This document shows, in pieces, positions 1 to 8,383 of a stretch of DNA of 32,729 nucleotides. Made by a program: the position numbers and the translations under genes. Where the stretch lies: NCBI RefSeq assembly GCF_902859745.1, contig NZ_CADIJW010000058.1, positions 1-32,729 of the forward strand, in the 5' to 3' direction. The notes beneath the pieces were generated by a model. The model saw nothing but the letters and a program-made list of their open reading frames with translations. It searched no databases and had not been told where the DNA came from. The DNA is from Achromobacter dolens (lineage in GTDB: Bacteria > Pseudomonadota > Gammaproteobacteria > Burkholderiales > Burkholderiaceae_B). Positions within the stretch are counted from its first letter, which is position 1, and every line of letters starts with the position of its first letter.

Positions 1-959
1 CGGCGCGTCCGGCCGCCGCCCGGCCGGCCGCGCACAGCGCCACCGGCGCCGCGGCCCCCAGCCTGGGCAGCGGTCGCTGGGAAGCCTCGCGACAATTCAC
101 CGACGCGCACGGCCGCAGCCTGTCTTTCGCCCGCTACACGCCGCCGGCCGTGCCGCGCCAGGGTATGCCGCTGGTGGTGATGCTGCATGGCTGTCGCCAG
201 ACCGCGCTGGCGTTCGCGCGCGGGTCGCGCATGAACCAGTGGGCCGACGCCGGCGGATTCATGGTGCTGTACCCGCAGCAATCGATGACGCGGCAGGTGC
301 AGCGCTGCTGGCGCTGGTTCCAGCCCGACGCGCAGCACGGCGGCGCCGAGGCCGACCTGATCGCCGCCTTGATCCAGACCGAGGTGGCGCGCCACGGGCT
401 GGACCCTGAACGCGTCTACATCGCCGGCCTGTCGGCCGGCGCCGGCATGGCCGGGCTGGTGGCGCTGCGCCATCCCGCGCTGATCGCCGCGCTGGCGATG
501 CATTCCGGGCCGGTGCTGGGCGACGCGCACAGTGCCGCGGCCGGCCTGAACACGATGCGCCGCGGCTCGGTCAAGCCGTTGCTGCCGCTATTGCAGGGCG
601 TGGCGGATCCCGCCGCGTTCGCGCTCGGCATGCCGGCCATGATCCTGCAGGGGCAGATGGATCCGGCGGTGGCGCCGCGCAATGCCAGGCAATTGTTCGA
701 GCAGTTCCGCGCCCTGAACGGGCTGGCGGCGGACGAGCCGCCGGTCGAGCGGGTGCTGGGCCTTGGCACCGAGAAGGCCTATCGCCGCGTCGATCTGTTG
801 CGGGGCCGCAAGATCGTGCTGCGGTTGTGCGAAATCACCCGCGTCGAGCACGGCTGGAGCGGCGGCGATGCCTCGGTGCGCTATCACGCGCGCAGCGGCC
901 CGGATGCCTCGGCGCTGATCTGGCGGTTCTTCCAGGGGCAGCGGCGCGTGGTCGCGTAG
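1..959 (+). CDS. PHB depolymerase / LpqC-type esterase, 5' end outside window
   Basis: This is the C-terminal part of an alpha/beta-hydrolase esterase of the poly(3-hydroxybutyrate) depolymerase family. The frame is open from base 3, so the true start lies upstream; the GTG at 150 is internal. Visible motifs are the oxyanion-hole segment LHGCRQT, the nucleophile elbow GLSAG (serine codon at 432-434), an acid-loop candidate GQMDP, and a C-terminal VEHGWSGG with the probable catalytic histidine. The segment before base 150 is Ala/Pro-rich and then reads into a short beta strand, as is usual in front of this domain. Family members hydrolyse short-chain polyester or aryl ester bonds; the substrate cannot be told from the sequence, and no signal peptide can be assessed because the N-terminus is missing. 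The family call is firm; polymer-degrading activity is not shown. Confidence 0.88.
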   Translation, partial: ARPAAARPAAHSATGAAAPSLGSGRWEASRQFTDAHGRSLSFARYTPPAVPRQGMPLVVMLHGCRQTALAFARGSRMNQWADAGGFMVLYPQQSMTRQVQRCWRWFQPDAQHGGAEADLIAALIQTEVARHGLDPERVYIAGLSAGAGMAGLVALRHPALIAALAMHSGPVLGDAHSAAAGLNTMRRGSVKPLLPLLQGVADPAAFALGMPAMILQGQMDPAVAPRNARQLFEQFRALNGLAADEPPVERVLGLGTEKAYRRVDLLRGRKIVLRLCEITRVEHGWSGGDASVRYHARSGPDASALIWRFFQGQRRVVA

Positions 960-1148
960 CGCGCCTGCGGGCAAGGGCGGCGGGGTGGCCTGACGGCGGC
1001 CAGCGCGTTATTGTTCAGGAAACGGAAACAGACATGTCGTCCCCGGCGCCGGCCGGCCGTCGCGGCGCGGCGCTAACATCGCGCCACGCCCGCGGACCCG
1101 GCGCCGTTCCCGCGCCCGGCCGGGCAAGCCTATTCGGAACTCATCATC

Positions 1149-1661
1149 ATGTCCCTGTCCATCTACCAGGCCTCGGTGCCTGTCTTCATCCGCGGTTTGA
1201 GCGTGCTGGCCGCGCTGCTGGAAAAGGGCGCCGCCCACGCGGCCGCCAACGGCATCGATCCGGCCGAGCTGGTCAATGCCCGCCTGGCCCCCGACATGTA
1301 CCCGCTGTCGGGGCAGGTGCAACGCGCCAGCGACGCCTCCAAGTTCGCCACGCAGCGCCTGTCGCAGGTCGAATCGCCCAGGTTTCCCGATGAGGAAACC
1401 ACATTCGAGCAATTGCAGAAGCGCATCGCCGACACCATCGCCTACCTGCGTTCGGTGCCGGCCGAGGCGCTCGAGGGCGCCGAGGGCCGTAAGATCACGC
1501 TCAGCTTCGGCGAGTTCAAGCCCGAATTCCAGGGCGATGCCTACCTGCTGACGTTCGCGCTGCCGAACTTCTATTTCCACGTCACCACCGCCTACGACAT
1601 CCTGCGCCACGCCGGCGTGCCGATCGGCAAGCTGGACTTCCTGGGGCCGTACACGGCCTGA
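1149..1661 (+). CDS. DUF1993 family protein
   Basis: A 170-residue soluble, mostly alpha-helical protein that matches the DUF1993 family in length and pattern. It opens with a short MSLSIYQASVPVF segment, then a helix beginning RGLSVLAALLEKG, a mid-region with DMYPLSGQVQRASD, and a C-terminal FYFHVTTAYDILRHAGV followed by GKLDFLG. The C-terminal histidine-containing helix resembles the DinB-like four-helix fold, but I cannot confirm metal binding. The ATG at 1149 starts the conserved N-terminus; only a weak GGAA lies upstream. It stands alone, with no same-strand neighbour within 180 bases. Function is unknown. Confidence 0.85.
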   Translation: MSLSIYQASVPVFIRGLSVLAALLEKGAAHAAANGIDPAELVNARLAPDMYPLSGQVQRASDASKFATQRLSQVESPRFPDEETTFEQLQKRIADTIAYLRSVPAEALEGAEGRKITLSFGEFKPEFQGDAYLLTFALPNFYFHVTTAYDILRHAGVPIGKLDFLGPYTA

Positions 1662-1682
1662 CGCCGCGTCGGGGCGTCCCGC

Positions 1683-1736
1683 ACGCCCTCGCCGGTACGC
1701 CCTCGCCGGTATGCCCGCGCCCTTGCGGACGCGGGC
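1683..1736. repeat. 14-bp tandem repeat followed by inverted repeat between converging genes
   Basis: ACGCCCTCGCCGGT occurs twice in tandem (1683-1696 and 1697-1710). Directly after it GCCCGCG (1713-1719) and CGCGGGC (1730-1736) form a perfect 7-bp stem with a 10-base loop. The element lies between the converging DUF1993 and VOC genes, so a bidirectional terminator role is reasonable, but there is no T-tract. Confidence 0.55.
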
Positions 1737-1760
1737 CGGGCGGGCGCTTGAAGCGGCGGG

Positions 1761-2264
1761 TCAGCCCGGCTGCTTCGAGCGATCGCCGCAGCCTTCCATC
1801 TCGCCCATCCGGGCCATGTTGCGCTGGATTTCCTCCGGCGTCAGGTCTTCCTTGTGGGTGGCGATCGACCAGCGGTGGCCGAACGGATCCACCACCTGGC
1901 CGTAGCGGTCGCCCCAGAACATGTCGGCCGCCGGCATGGTGACCTGCGCGCCCGCCGCCACCGCCTGCTTGATCGCGGCATCCACATCCTGCACGTACAG
2001 GTGCAACGTTACCGGCGAACCCTTGAGCGCCTTTGGGCCCAGGCTGCCCCATTCGGGGAAGTCATCCATCAGCATCACCACCGAATCGCCGATGCGGATG
2101 GCGGCATGCATCACCTTGCCGCCGGGGGCCGGCAGGCGCGTCAGTTCCTTGGCATCGAACGCCTTGCGGTAGAAGGCAATGGCATCCGAGGCGCCTTCGC
2201 ACACGATGTGCGGGGTCAGGGTGTGCATGCCGTCGGGAATCGCTTGCTTTGCGGGGGTGGCCAT
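1761..2264 (-). CDS. PhnB-like VOC (glyoxalase/bleomycin-resistance fold) protein
   Basis: A 167-residue protein of the PhnB-like branch of the vicinal-oxygen-chelate superfamily. Recognisable stretches are LTPHIVCEGASDAIAFYRKAF near the N-terminus, AIRIGDSVVMLMDD in the middle, LYVQDVDAAIKQAVAAGA, and the closing strand VVDPFGHRWSIATHKEDL. The C-terminal tail has the usual TPEEIQRNM of this branch. The ATG at 2264 is preceded by GGAGACACATC, a good ribosome-binding site; the frame is open further upstream but nothing there resembles the family. VOC proteins bind a divalent metal and either catalyse isomerisation or ring chemistry, or sequester small molecules; the actual ligand is unknown. 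It lies 131 bases downstream of the DUF1428 gene on the same strand. Confidence 0.88.
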   Translation of the reverse strand: MATPAKQAIPDGMHTLTPHIVCEGASDAIAFYRKAFDAKELTRLPAPGGKVMHAAIRIGDSVVMLMDDFPEWGSLGPKALKGSPVTLHLYVQDVDAAIKQAVAAGAQVTMPAADMFWGDRYGQVVDPFGHRWSIATHKEDLTPEEIQRNMARMGEMEGCGDRSKQPG

Positions 2265-2395
2265 GATGTGTCTCCGATAACCGTGAAAAAGAGGGGTACT
2301 TGGGGGACGGGCGCCGGCGACTGCGCAGTCCGGCCCGTCCTGTTCCCACGACGAATGGGCGGCGCCGGGATCGACAGGCCGCCGCGATTTTTTTT

Positions 2396-2764
2396 TCAAC
2401 CGCGGGCCGACTTGCCCACCAGGGTGGTGAAGCCGCCCCAGCACATGCGCTTGAAATCGAACACGCCCTCGCAGGACATGCTCGTCAGGCGCGGGTCGGC
2501 CATGACCTTGGCGTTGATGCGGTCGCGTTCGGCCTTGCTGGCGAACGCGATCCAGGAGAACACCACCGTCTCGCCCTCGCGCGCGCCGGCGGCGGCGCTG
2601 AACGAGCCGAAGCCCTCGCCGTCGATGTCGTCGGCCACGCACTCGCGGAATTCCAGCGCGCCGCATTCCAGCCAGATCGAGCCGGCCAGCTCGGCCATCT
2701 TGCGATAAGTCTCGATGTTGGCCTTGGGCACGCTCAGCAGGTAACCATCTATGTACTGTTCCAT
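2396..2764 (-). CDS. DUF1428 family protein
   Basis: A 122-residue protein of the DUF1428 family (YbaA-like, dimeric alpha-beta barrel fold). It begins MEQYIDGYLLSVPKANIETYRKMA and contains WLECGALEFREC, VFSWIAFASKAERDRINAKVM, and FDFKRMCWGGFTTLV near the end, all family hallmarks. The start at 2764 is fixed by AAGGAG eight bases upstream; the longer open frame is not supported. The stop codon lies in a nine-base homopolymer run (T9 on the plus strand, 2388-2396). The gene is divergent from the GlxA-type regulator across 182 bases. The family has no established biochemical role beyond structural similarity to antibiotic-biosynthesis monooxygenase-like barrels. Confidence 0.88.
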   Translation of the reverse strand: MEQYIDGYLLSVPKANIETYRKMAELAGSIWLECGALEFRECVADDIDGEGFGSFSAAAGAREGETVVFSWIAFASKAERDRINAKVMADPRLTSMSCEGVFDFKRMCWGGFTTLVGKSARG

Positions 2765-2946
2765 CCGATGCTCCTTGATTCCGTGTCGTTGTACGCGCCC
2801 CCCGCAGGCCCGCATCGCCGCGGCGGCCGCGCCGGCAGCCATGCCGGTAGTTGTCACTGTATCGGGATCGGCAGCGCTTTCAGATAGGCGATTGCGACAT
2901 TCTTGAGGGTGGATTGCGACAGGTCTGTCGGCGTATGCTGGTGGGC

Positions 2947-3909
2947 ATGAAAAACATCGCCTTCCTGCTGCCGGCCGGCGCCAATATCGCGTCGCTGGAA
3001 ACAGCCCGGCACGGCTTCCTGGTGGCCAATGAGTACCTGGCCGCGCAGGGGCGCGCGCCGCAATTCCAGGTGCGCACGCTGGCCGCCACGCGCCAGGTCA
3101 GCCTGGACGACGGCCGCATCACGGTGCAGGCCGACCTGGTGCTGGACGAGGCCCGCGATATCGACATCTGCATCGCGCCGCCGCTGCTGGGCGCGGTGTC
3201 GGACGTGGTGCTGTCCAACCGCGAACTGGTCGATTGGATCGCCCGGCACTATCGCGGCGGCGGCGAGGTCGCCAGCCTGTGCCTGGGGGCGGCGCTGCTG
3301 GCCGCCGGCGGCCTGCTCGACGGCCAGCAGGCGGTGGTGCACTGGGCCGCGCGCAACCTGTACGCCAGCCTGTTTCCGGCGGTGGATTGGAGCATCGACC
3401 GCGTGGTCCATTCCGGCAACGGCATCTACACCAGCGGCGGCGCATTCTCGGCCGCGCACCTGGTGCTGCACCTGATCGAGAAATACACCGACCGCGACAC
3501 CGCCATCTGGTGCGCCAAGTACTTCCAGCTCGACTGGAGCCGCCAGAGCCAATTGCCGTTCTCGGTGTTCATGGGGCAGAAGGCGCACGCCGACCAGATG
3601 GTGCGCGCGGTGCAGGACTTCATCGAAAGCCGCTACACCGAAAAGATCACCGTCGAGGACCTGGCCGATCGCCACGCGCTCGGCCGCCGCACGCTCGAAC
3701 GGCGTTTTCGCCAGGCCACCGGCAACAGCATCGTCGAGTACGTGCAGCGCGTGCGCGTCGAAGCCGCCAAGCGGCGCCTGGAAAGCTCGCGCAAGAGCGT
3801 GTCGGAAGTGATGTACGAGGTCGGCTACAACGACACCAAGGCCTTTCGCGACATCTTCAATAAATACTGCGGCATGTCGCCGGTGGGCTACCGCGAACGC
3901 TACCAGTAG
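2947..3909 (+). CDS. GlxA-family AraC transcriptional regulator (DJ-1/PfpI + AraC HTH)
   Basis: A 320-residue two-domain regulator. Residues 1 to about 190 form a class-I glutamine-amidotransferase/DJ-1-like sensing domain beginning MKNIAFLLPAGANI, with the nucleophile-elbow cysteine at residue 112 in ASLCLGAALLA. Residues about 225-318 form the AraC DNA-binding domain: TVEDLADRHALGRRTLERRF is the first helix-turn-helix and VSEVMYEVGYNDTKAFRDIF followed by YCGMSPVGYRERY the second. The ATG at 2947 fits the domain start; an in-frame ATG at 2935 is possible. Relatives respond to quaternary amines, nicotinamide or glycine betaine-related compounds, but the ligand here is unknown. It may control the divergent DUF1428 gene. 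Confidence 0.92.
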   Translation: MKNIAFLLPAGANIASLETARHGFLVANEYLAAQGRAPQFQVRTLAATRQVSLDDGRITVQADLVLDEARDIDICIAPPLLGAVSDVVLSNRELVDWIARHYRGGGEVASLCLGAALLAAGGLLDGQQAVVHWAARNLYASLFPAVDWSIDRVVHSGNGIYTSGGAFSAAHLVLHLIEKYTDRDTAIWCAKYFQLDWSRQSQLPFSVFMGQKAHADQMVRAVQDFIESRYTEKITVEDLADRHALGRRTLERRFRQATGNSIVEYVQRVRVEAAKRRLESSRKSVSEVMYEVGYNDTKAFRDIFNKYCGMSPVGYRERYQ

Positions 3910-4188
3910 TCGGCCCGCGTCAGCCCGCGCGCCGGCGCGCCACGGGGAAACCCGATATAAAACTTTGCACAGCCTCCATGATCCAGCGTTATGCGTGGCG
4001 GCCGGCTGTTTGCCGCGTCGTGGGGAAATAGTCCATGGAATCAGGGCGTTAGCGTCTCCGTCTGGCGCCCGTCCGTGGCCCGGCGCGGCGGCTTCGCGCC
4101 GTTTCCCAATTGCCCGCGGGCATGCATGATGGTGCCTCCTGCCAGGCGCCGCCACGGCGCGCCGGGCCATGCGTTGGGACTTTTCTTG
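3910..4188 (+). promoter_or_regulatory. Regulatory region upstream of the hydantoinase gene
   Basis: This 279-base gap holds a self-complementary 14-mer GCGCGCCGGCGCGC (3927-3940) shortly after the regulator's stop codon, which may act as a terminator stem. An AT-rich segment around 3954-3964 contains TATAAA. At 3978-3992 lies ATGATCCAGCGTTAT, which fits the T-N11-A spacing of LysR boxes but with imperfect arms. None of these is proven. The hydantoinase gene is the natural target of such a promoter. Confidence 0.35.
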
Positions 4189-5658
4189 ATGACAGACTTC
4201 GATCTGACCTTGCACAACGGCCGCATCGTCACGGCCGATGCCGACTTCGTCGGCGACATCGGCATTGTGGACGGCGCCATTGCCGCGATCGCGACCTCGC
4301 TGCCGGCGGGCCGCCGCGCCATAGACGCGGCCGGCCGGCTGGTCATGCCGGGCGGCATCGACAGCCACTGCCACGTGGAACAGCTTTCCAGCATGGGCGT
4401 GCTGTGCGCCGACGACTGGCACACCGCCTCGATCTCGGCGGCCCATGGGGGCAACACCACCATCGTGCCGTTCGCGGCGCAGCATCGCGGCCAGTCGCTG
4501 CGCCAGGTCGCCGAGGCCTACGCCGCCTCGGCCGCCGAGAAATCGGTGATCGACTACAGCTACCACCTGATCATCTCGGACCCCACGCCCGATACCTTGA
4601 ACCGCGACCTGCCCGAGCTGATCCGCGCCGGCATCACCTCGTTCAAGGTCTTCATGACCTACGACAAGCTCAAGCTGGACGACCGCCAGTTGCTGGACGT
4701 GTTCGCCATCGCCGCGCGCGAGGGCGCGCTGCCGATGGTGCACGCCGAGAACAACGACGTCATCAGTTGGATCGCGCGCCACCTGCTGGCGGCGGGCCAC
4801 ACCGCGCCCAAGTACCACGCCGTCAGCCACGATCCGATCGCGGAGAACGAGGCCACGCAGCGCGCCATCAGCCTGGCCGCGGTGCTGGAAGTGCCGGTGC
4901 TGATCGTGCACGTCTCGACCCAGGGCGGCGCGCAGGCGATCCACGCCGCGCAGACGCTGGGCGCGCCGGTGTACGGCGAGACCTGCCCGCACTACCTGCT
5001 GCTGACCGCCGAGGATATCGACATCCCCGGCGTCGAGGGCGCCAAGTTCTGCTGCAGCCCGCCGCCGCGCGACCCGCTGTCGCAGCAGGCGCTGTGGCAG
5101 AGCCTGGACAGCGGCACGCTGGCGCTGCTGTCGTCCGATCACGCGCCGTACCGCTATGACGAATCCGGCAAGCTGCCGGCCGGCGAGGCGACCACGTTCA
5201 AGCAGATCGCCAACGGCCTGCCGGGCCTGGAAGTGCGCATGCCGCTGCTGTTTTCCGAAGGCGTGCGCAGCGGCCGCCTGACGCTGCAGCAGTTCGTGGC
5301 GCTGACCTCGACCAATCACGCCCGCATGTACGGCCTGTACCCGAAGAAGGGCACGCTGGCGGTGGGCGCGGACGCCGACATCGCGATCTGGGATCCGGAG
5401 AAGACCGTGACCCTGCGCGCCGCCGACCTGCACGACGCGGTCGGCTACACGCCCTATGAAGGCCGCCAGGTCACCGGCTGGCCCACCACGGTGATCAGCC
5501 GCGGCGACGTGATCGTGGACGACGGCGTGCTGCGCGCCGAGCGCGGCCGCGGCCAGTTCATCGCCCGCGGCCTGCCCGCCCCGCTGCAGAAGGCGCGCGA
5601 GATCAGCCCGCGCGCCGCCTTGCTGCGCAAGATTTTCCCGGCCGTGATCGCGTCCTGA
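4189..5658 (+). CDS. D-hydantoinase / dihydropyrimidinase
   Basis: A 489-residue cyclic amidohydrolase that opens hydantoin or dihydropyrimidine rings to N-carbamoyl amino acids. The full binuclear metal set is visible: H60 and H62 in DSHCHVE, the lysine carbamylated in this family at K153 in SFKVFMTYD, H185 in MVHAEN, H241 in IVHVS and D317 in SSDHAPY. The family segment ETCPHYL follows at about residue 264. Length matches cytosolic hydantoinases. The ATG at 4189 has GGGA nine bases upstream; the open frame extends further but without family similarity. The next gene, 48 bases on, is an N-carbamoyl-D-amino-acid hydrolase, which makes D-hydantoinase more likely than pyrimidine catabolism. Stereospecificity is inferred from this context, not from the sequence. 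Confidence 0.92.
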   Translation: MTDFDLTLHNGRIVTADADFVGDIGIVDGAIAAIATSLPAGRRAIDAAGRLVMPGGIDSHCHVEQLSSMGVLCADDWHTASISAAHGGNTTIVPFAAQHRGQSLRQVAEAYAASAAEKSVIDYSYHLIISDPTPDTLNRDLPELIRAGITSFKVFMTYDKLKLDDRQLLDVFAIAAREGALPMVHAENNDVISWIARHLLAAGHTAPKYHAVSHDPIAENEATQRAISLAAVLEVPVLIVHVSTQGGAQAIHAAQTLGAPVYGETCPHYLLLTAEDIDIPGVEGAKFCCSPPPRDPLSQQALWQSLDSGTLALLSSDHAPYRYDESGKLPAGEATTFKQIANGLPGLEVRMPLLFSEGVRSGRLTLQQFVALTSTNHARMYGLYPKKGTLAVGADADIAIWDPEKTVTLRAADLHDAVGYTPYEGRQVTGWPTTVISRGDVIVDDGVLRAERGRGQFIARGLPAPLQKAREISPRAALLRKIFPAVIAS

Positions 5659-5706
5659 GCGACACGGCCCTCAACGCATAGCGATAGAACCCCGGAGACT
5701 GACATC

Positions 5707-6666
5707 GTGAGCAACGCAACCCATGCGCGCAAAATGGACCTCGCGGTCGCCCAGATGGGCGCCGTCAACCTGGCCGACACCCGCGCGGTGGTGGTCCGCC
5801 GCCTCGTCGAGATGATGCGCGAAGCCGCGGCCCGCAAGGCCGAGTTCGTGGTCTTTCCCGAACTGGCGCTGACCACCTTCTTCCCGCGCTACTGGATGGA
5901 AGACGCCGAGGCGGTCGATCGCTTCTTTGAAAAGAGCATGCCCAACGCCGACGTGCAGCCGCTGTTCGACACCGCGCGCGAGCTCGGCATCGGCTTCTAC
6001 CTGGGCTACGCCGAACTGACCCCGGAAGGGCGCCAGTTCAACACCGCCATCCTGGTCGACCGCCAGGCCAAAATCATCGGCAAGTACCGCAAGATCCACC
6101 TGCCGGGCCATTCCGACCACAAGCCGGAGGCGCCGTTCCAGCACCTGGAGAAGAAGTTCTTCGAGGTCGGCGACCTGGGCTTCGGCGTCTGGGAGACCAA
6201 CGACGTCAAGATCGGCATGTGCCTGTGCAATGACCGCCGCTGGCCCGAGACCTACCGCGTGATGTCGCTGCAGAGCGCCGAGCTGATCGTGCTGGGCTAC
6301 AACACGCCGTCGTTGAACATCCACTGGAACGAGCCGGCGCACCTGCGCACCACCACGCACGAGATCGTGCTGCAGGCCAGCGCCTACCAGAACGCGGTGT
6401 GGGTCGCCGCCGCCGCCAAGTGCGGCCACGAGGATGGCCACCACATGATCGGCAGCTCCATGATCGTGGCGCCGTCGGGCGAGATCGTGGCCCGCTCGAG
6501 CGGCGAGGAAGACGAAGTCATCACCGCCCGCATCGACCTGGGCATGGGCCAGACCTTCCGCGACCACGTCTTCAACTTCGCCAAGCACCGCAGCCCGCAG
6601 CACTACAAGCTGATCATCGAGCGCACCGGCGCCGGCGAACCGCTGCCGGTGGCGCAAATCGATTAG
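5707..6666 (+). CDS. N-carbamoyl-D-amino-acid hydrolase (D-carbamoylase)
   Basis: A 319-residue nitrilase-superfamily amidase predicted to hydrolyse N-carbamoyl-D-amino acids to free D-amino acids, CO2 and ammonia. The Glu-Lys-Cys triad is visible: E52 in FPELALTTFFPR, K129 in KYRKIHLPGH, and C174 in CNDRRWPE, the motif typical of D-carbamoylases rather than of beta-ureidopropionases. Further matches to this family are GYNTPS, the QASAYQNAVWVAAAAK segment, and a C-terminal DEVITARIDL followed by HVFNFAKHRSPQHY. Start is GTG at 5707 with GGAG nine bases upstream. It is 48 bases behind the hydantoinase and almost certainly cotranscribed. Its stop codon overlaps that of the converging LysR gene by four bases (6663-6666). 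Confidence 0.94.
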   Translation: MSNATHARKMDLAVAQMGAVNLADTRAVVVRRLVEMMREAAARKAEFVVFPELALTTFFPRYWMEDAEAVDRFFEKSMPNADVQPLFDTARELGIGFYLGYAELTPEGRQFNTAILVDRQAKIIGKYRKIHLPGHSDHKPEAPFQHLEKKFFEVGDLGFGVWETNDVKIGMCLCNDRRWPETYRVMSLQSAELIVLGYNTPSLNIHWNEPAHLRTTTHEIVLQASAYQNAVWVAAAAKCGHEDGHHMIGSSMIVAPSGEIVARSSGEEDEVITARIDLGMGQTFRDHVFNFAKHRSPQHYKLIIERTGAGEPLPVAQID

Positions 6667-7625
6667 GTCCGCTTGAGGATTGCCTGCGTCATCGCGGGCA
6701 ACTCCTTTTTGACGATCTGGGAAAACTGCGTCAGGAAGGCCTTGGCGATGGACGGGGGCGGCTCGATCCGCGAATGAGACACGTACACGAACAGCGGGAT
6801 CGCCGGCTCAACGCGGCGCACCGCCAGCCCGTGCATCAGGGCGTCGGTCAGGCCATACGAGTCCACCAGCGCCACGCCGACGCCCTGGCGCACGAACGAG
6901 CACGCGGTCTGCGACGAGCGCACTTCGATCGCCGGGGCCAGGATGTCGCGGCCCTGCGGATCGAGATGCGCGTACAGCGTCTCGCCCAGCGGCGTGTCGC
7001 GGCTGTAGCCCACCAGCATCTCGCCGGCCAGCATGTCCGGCAGGATCACGCGCTCGCGCGCCAGGCGGTGGCCCGCCGGCAGCACGCAGACGATTTCGCC
7101 CTGCGCCAGCTCGGTGGTGATCAGGTTGGGATGCTCCGGCTTGAAGATGGAGATGGCGATGTCGGCGTAGCCCAGCAGCAGTTGCGGCAGCAGCGCGTCC
7201 ATGCCCAGTGGCCGGTAGCGGATGCGCACGCCGGGGTTGCGGGCGCAGAACTTCGCGGTTGCCGCCGGGATCAGCCACTCGCCGAAGCTGGGGCTGGACA
7301 CCACGCTGACCAGGCCGCCGCCGTGGCCGGCCAGGCCCGCGGCCATGTCGTTCAGGCGGTTGACGCCGGCCTGGATCGATTCCACTTCCTGGAACAGCTT
7401 GCGCGCTTCCTTGGTGGGATGCAGGCGGCCCTTGAAACGCTCGAACAGCGCATAGCCAAGGCGCAGTTCGATCGATGCCAGCACCCGGCTGATGGCCGGC
7501 TGGGTCACGTGCAGCAGCCGCCCGGCCGCGCTCAACGAGCCCGTGATCATGATGGCGTGGAATACCTCGATCTGGCGCAGATTCAACGGCGCGGAAGACC
7601 GGACCTTTCCGGGTAACTCAGACAT
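6663..7625 (-). CDS. LysR-family regulator of the hydantoin locus
   Basis: A 320-residue LysR-type regulator. The N-terminal winged helix-turn-helix covers about residues 14-72 (LNLRQIEVFHAIMITGSLSAA, then VTQPAISRVLASIELRLG), followed by a periplasmic-binding-fold sensor domain from about residue 100 (VSVVSSPSFGEWLIP). The ATG at 7625 has GAGGAAA ten bases upstream. It lies between the hydantoinase/carbamoylase pair, with which it converges with a four-base overlap, and the divergently transcribed racemase 78 bases away. This position makes it the likely local activator of the whole set, with a hydantoin or carbamoyl amino acid as inducer; that is inference. Confidence 0.92.
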   Translation of the reverse strand: MSELPGKVRSSAPLNLRQIEVFHAIMITGSLSAAGRLLHVTQPAISRVLASIELRLGYALFERFKGRLHPTKEARKLFQEVESIQAGVNRLNDMAAGLAGHGGGLVSVVSSPSFGEWLIPAATAKFCARNPGVRIRYRPLGMDALLPQLLLGYADIAISIFKPEHPNLITTELAQGEIVCVLPAGHRLARERVILPDMLAGEMLVGYSRDTPLGETLYAHLDPQGRDILAPAIEVRSSQTACSFVRQGVGVALVDSYGLTDALMHGLAVRRVEPAIPLFVYVSHSRIEPPPSIAKAFLTQFSQIVKKELPAMTQAILKRT

Positions 7626-7703
7626 GCTGCGTGCTTTCCTCTTGACCCGGGCGGTGCGCCGGCGCTTGCCGGCCCGCCTCTATTGCAAGGATTCTACTCA
7701 ATC

Positions 7704-8363
7704 GTGCCCAACGCCCGCATCCTCCTCGTAAACCCGAATTCCCTGGACAAGGTGACCGAGGCCATCGGCCGCGCGGTCGAGCCGTTCCGCCACCTGCCGC
7801 TGGATTTCCGCTGCCTGACGTCCGCCGGCGGGCCGGCCGGCATCCAGAACCAGGCCGAGGCCGACGCCAGCATCGCGCCCATGACCGAGCTGGTGCGGCG
7901 CGAGGCGGCCGGCGCCGACGCCGTGATCGTGGCCTGCTTCAGCGATCCGGGGCTGCATGGCCTGCGCGACCTGGCGCCGGTGCCCGTGCTGGGCATCGGC
8001 GAATGCTCGGTGCTGACGGCAATGAGCATCGGCGCCCGCGTCGGCGTCATCGCCATCGCCGGGGCCGCCATCCCGCGCCACCTGCGCTACTTCCGCGCCA
8101 TGGGCGTGGCCGACCGCATCTGCGGCGAACTGGCGCTGGACCTGCGCGTGAGCGACCTGGCCGACGCCGAACTGGCGTTCCAGCGCATGGCGACAGTGGG
8201 CAGGACCCTGCGCGACGCCCACGGCGCCGACGTGCTCATCATGGGGTGCGCGGGCATGGCGGACCTGCGCGCGCGGCTGCAGGAGGCCTGCGGCCTGCCG
8301 GTGGTGGAGCCGACCCAGGCCGCCGTGGCCATGGCGGTCGGGCGGATCTTCGGCGGCGCTTGA
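7704..8363 (+). CDS. Hydantoin racemase (Asp/Glu/hydantoin racemase superfamily)
   Basis: A 219-residue cofactor-independent racemase. It opens ARILLVNPNS as the family does, and has the paired acid/base cysteines C78 in ACFSDPG and C182 in GCAGM, plus the intermediate LGIGECSVLTA segment. The family interconverts D- and L-5-monosubstituted hydantoins, so that a D-specific hydantoinase can consume all of a racemic pool. I place the start at GTG 7704, preceded by CAAGGA at 7686-7691; an in-frame TTG at 7683 would add seven residues and is less likely because it overlaps that ribosome-binding site. Divergent from the LysR gene. Maleate isomerase or malonate decarboxylase relatives are alternatives, but the CFSDPG motif and neighbours favour hydantoin. 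Confidence 0.9.
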   Translation: MPNARILLVNPNSLDKVTEAIGRAVEPFRHLPLDFRCLTSAGGPAGIQNQAEADASIAPMTELVRREAAGADAVIVACFSDPGLHGLRDLAPVPVLGIGECSVLTAMSIGARVGVIAIAGAAIPRHLRYFRAMGVADRICGELALDLRVSDLADAELAFQRMATVGRTLRDAHGADVLIMGCAGMADLRARLQEACGLPVVEPTQAAVAMAVGRIFGGA

Positions 8364-8383
8364 ACGGCCGCGGGGGGCGGCAG

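Noticed and set aside
150-152. GTG as start of the esterase gene
   Set aside because: The frame is open to the window edge and the residues before it continue the protein's N-terminal region.
2388-2396. T9 run as a terminator
   Set aside because: On the strand of the DUF1428 gene it reads as A9, so it cannot serve as its U-tract, and no plus-strand gene ends here.
2265-2666. N-terminal extension of the VOC protein
   Set aside because: A good ribosome-binding site precedes ATG 2264 and the extension overlaps the DUF1428 gene antiparallel in frame usage and resembles no family.
2854-5433. 859-codon open frame on the minus strand
   Set aside because: It runs antisense across the GlxA-type regulator and hydantoinase, both with clear motifs; its product is a His/Gln/Arg/Ala-rich artefact of high GC.
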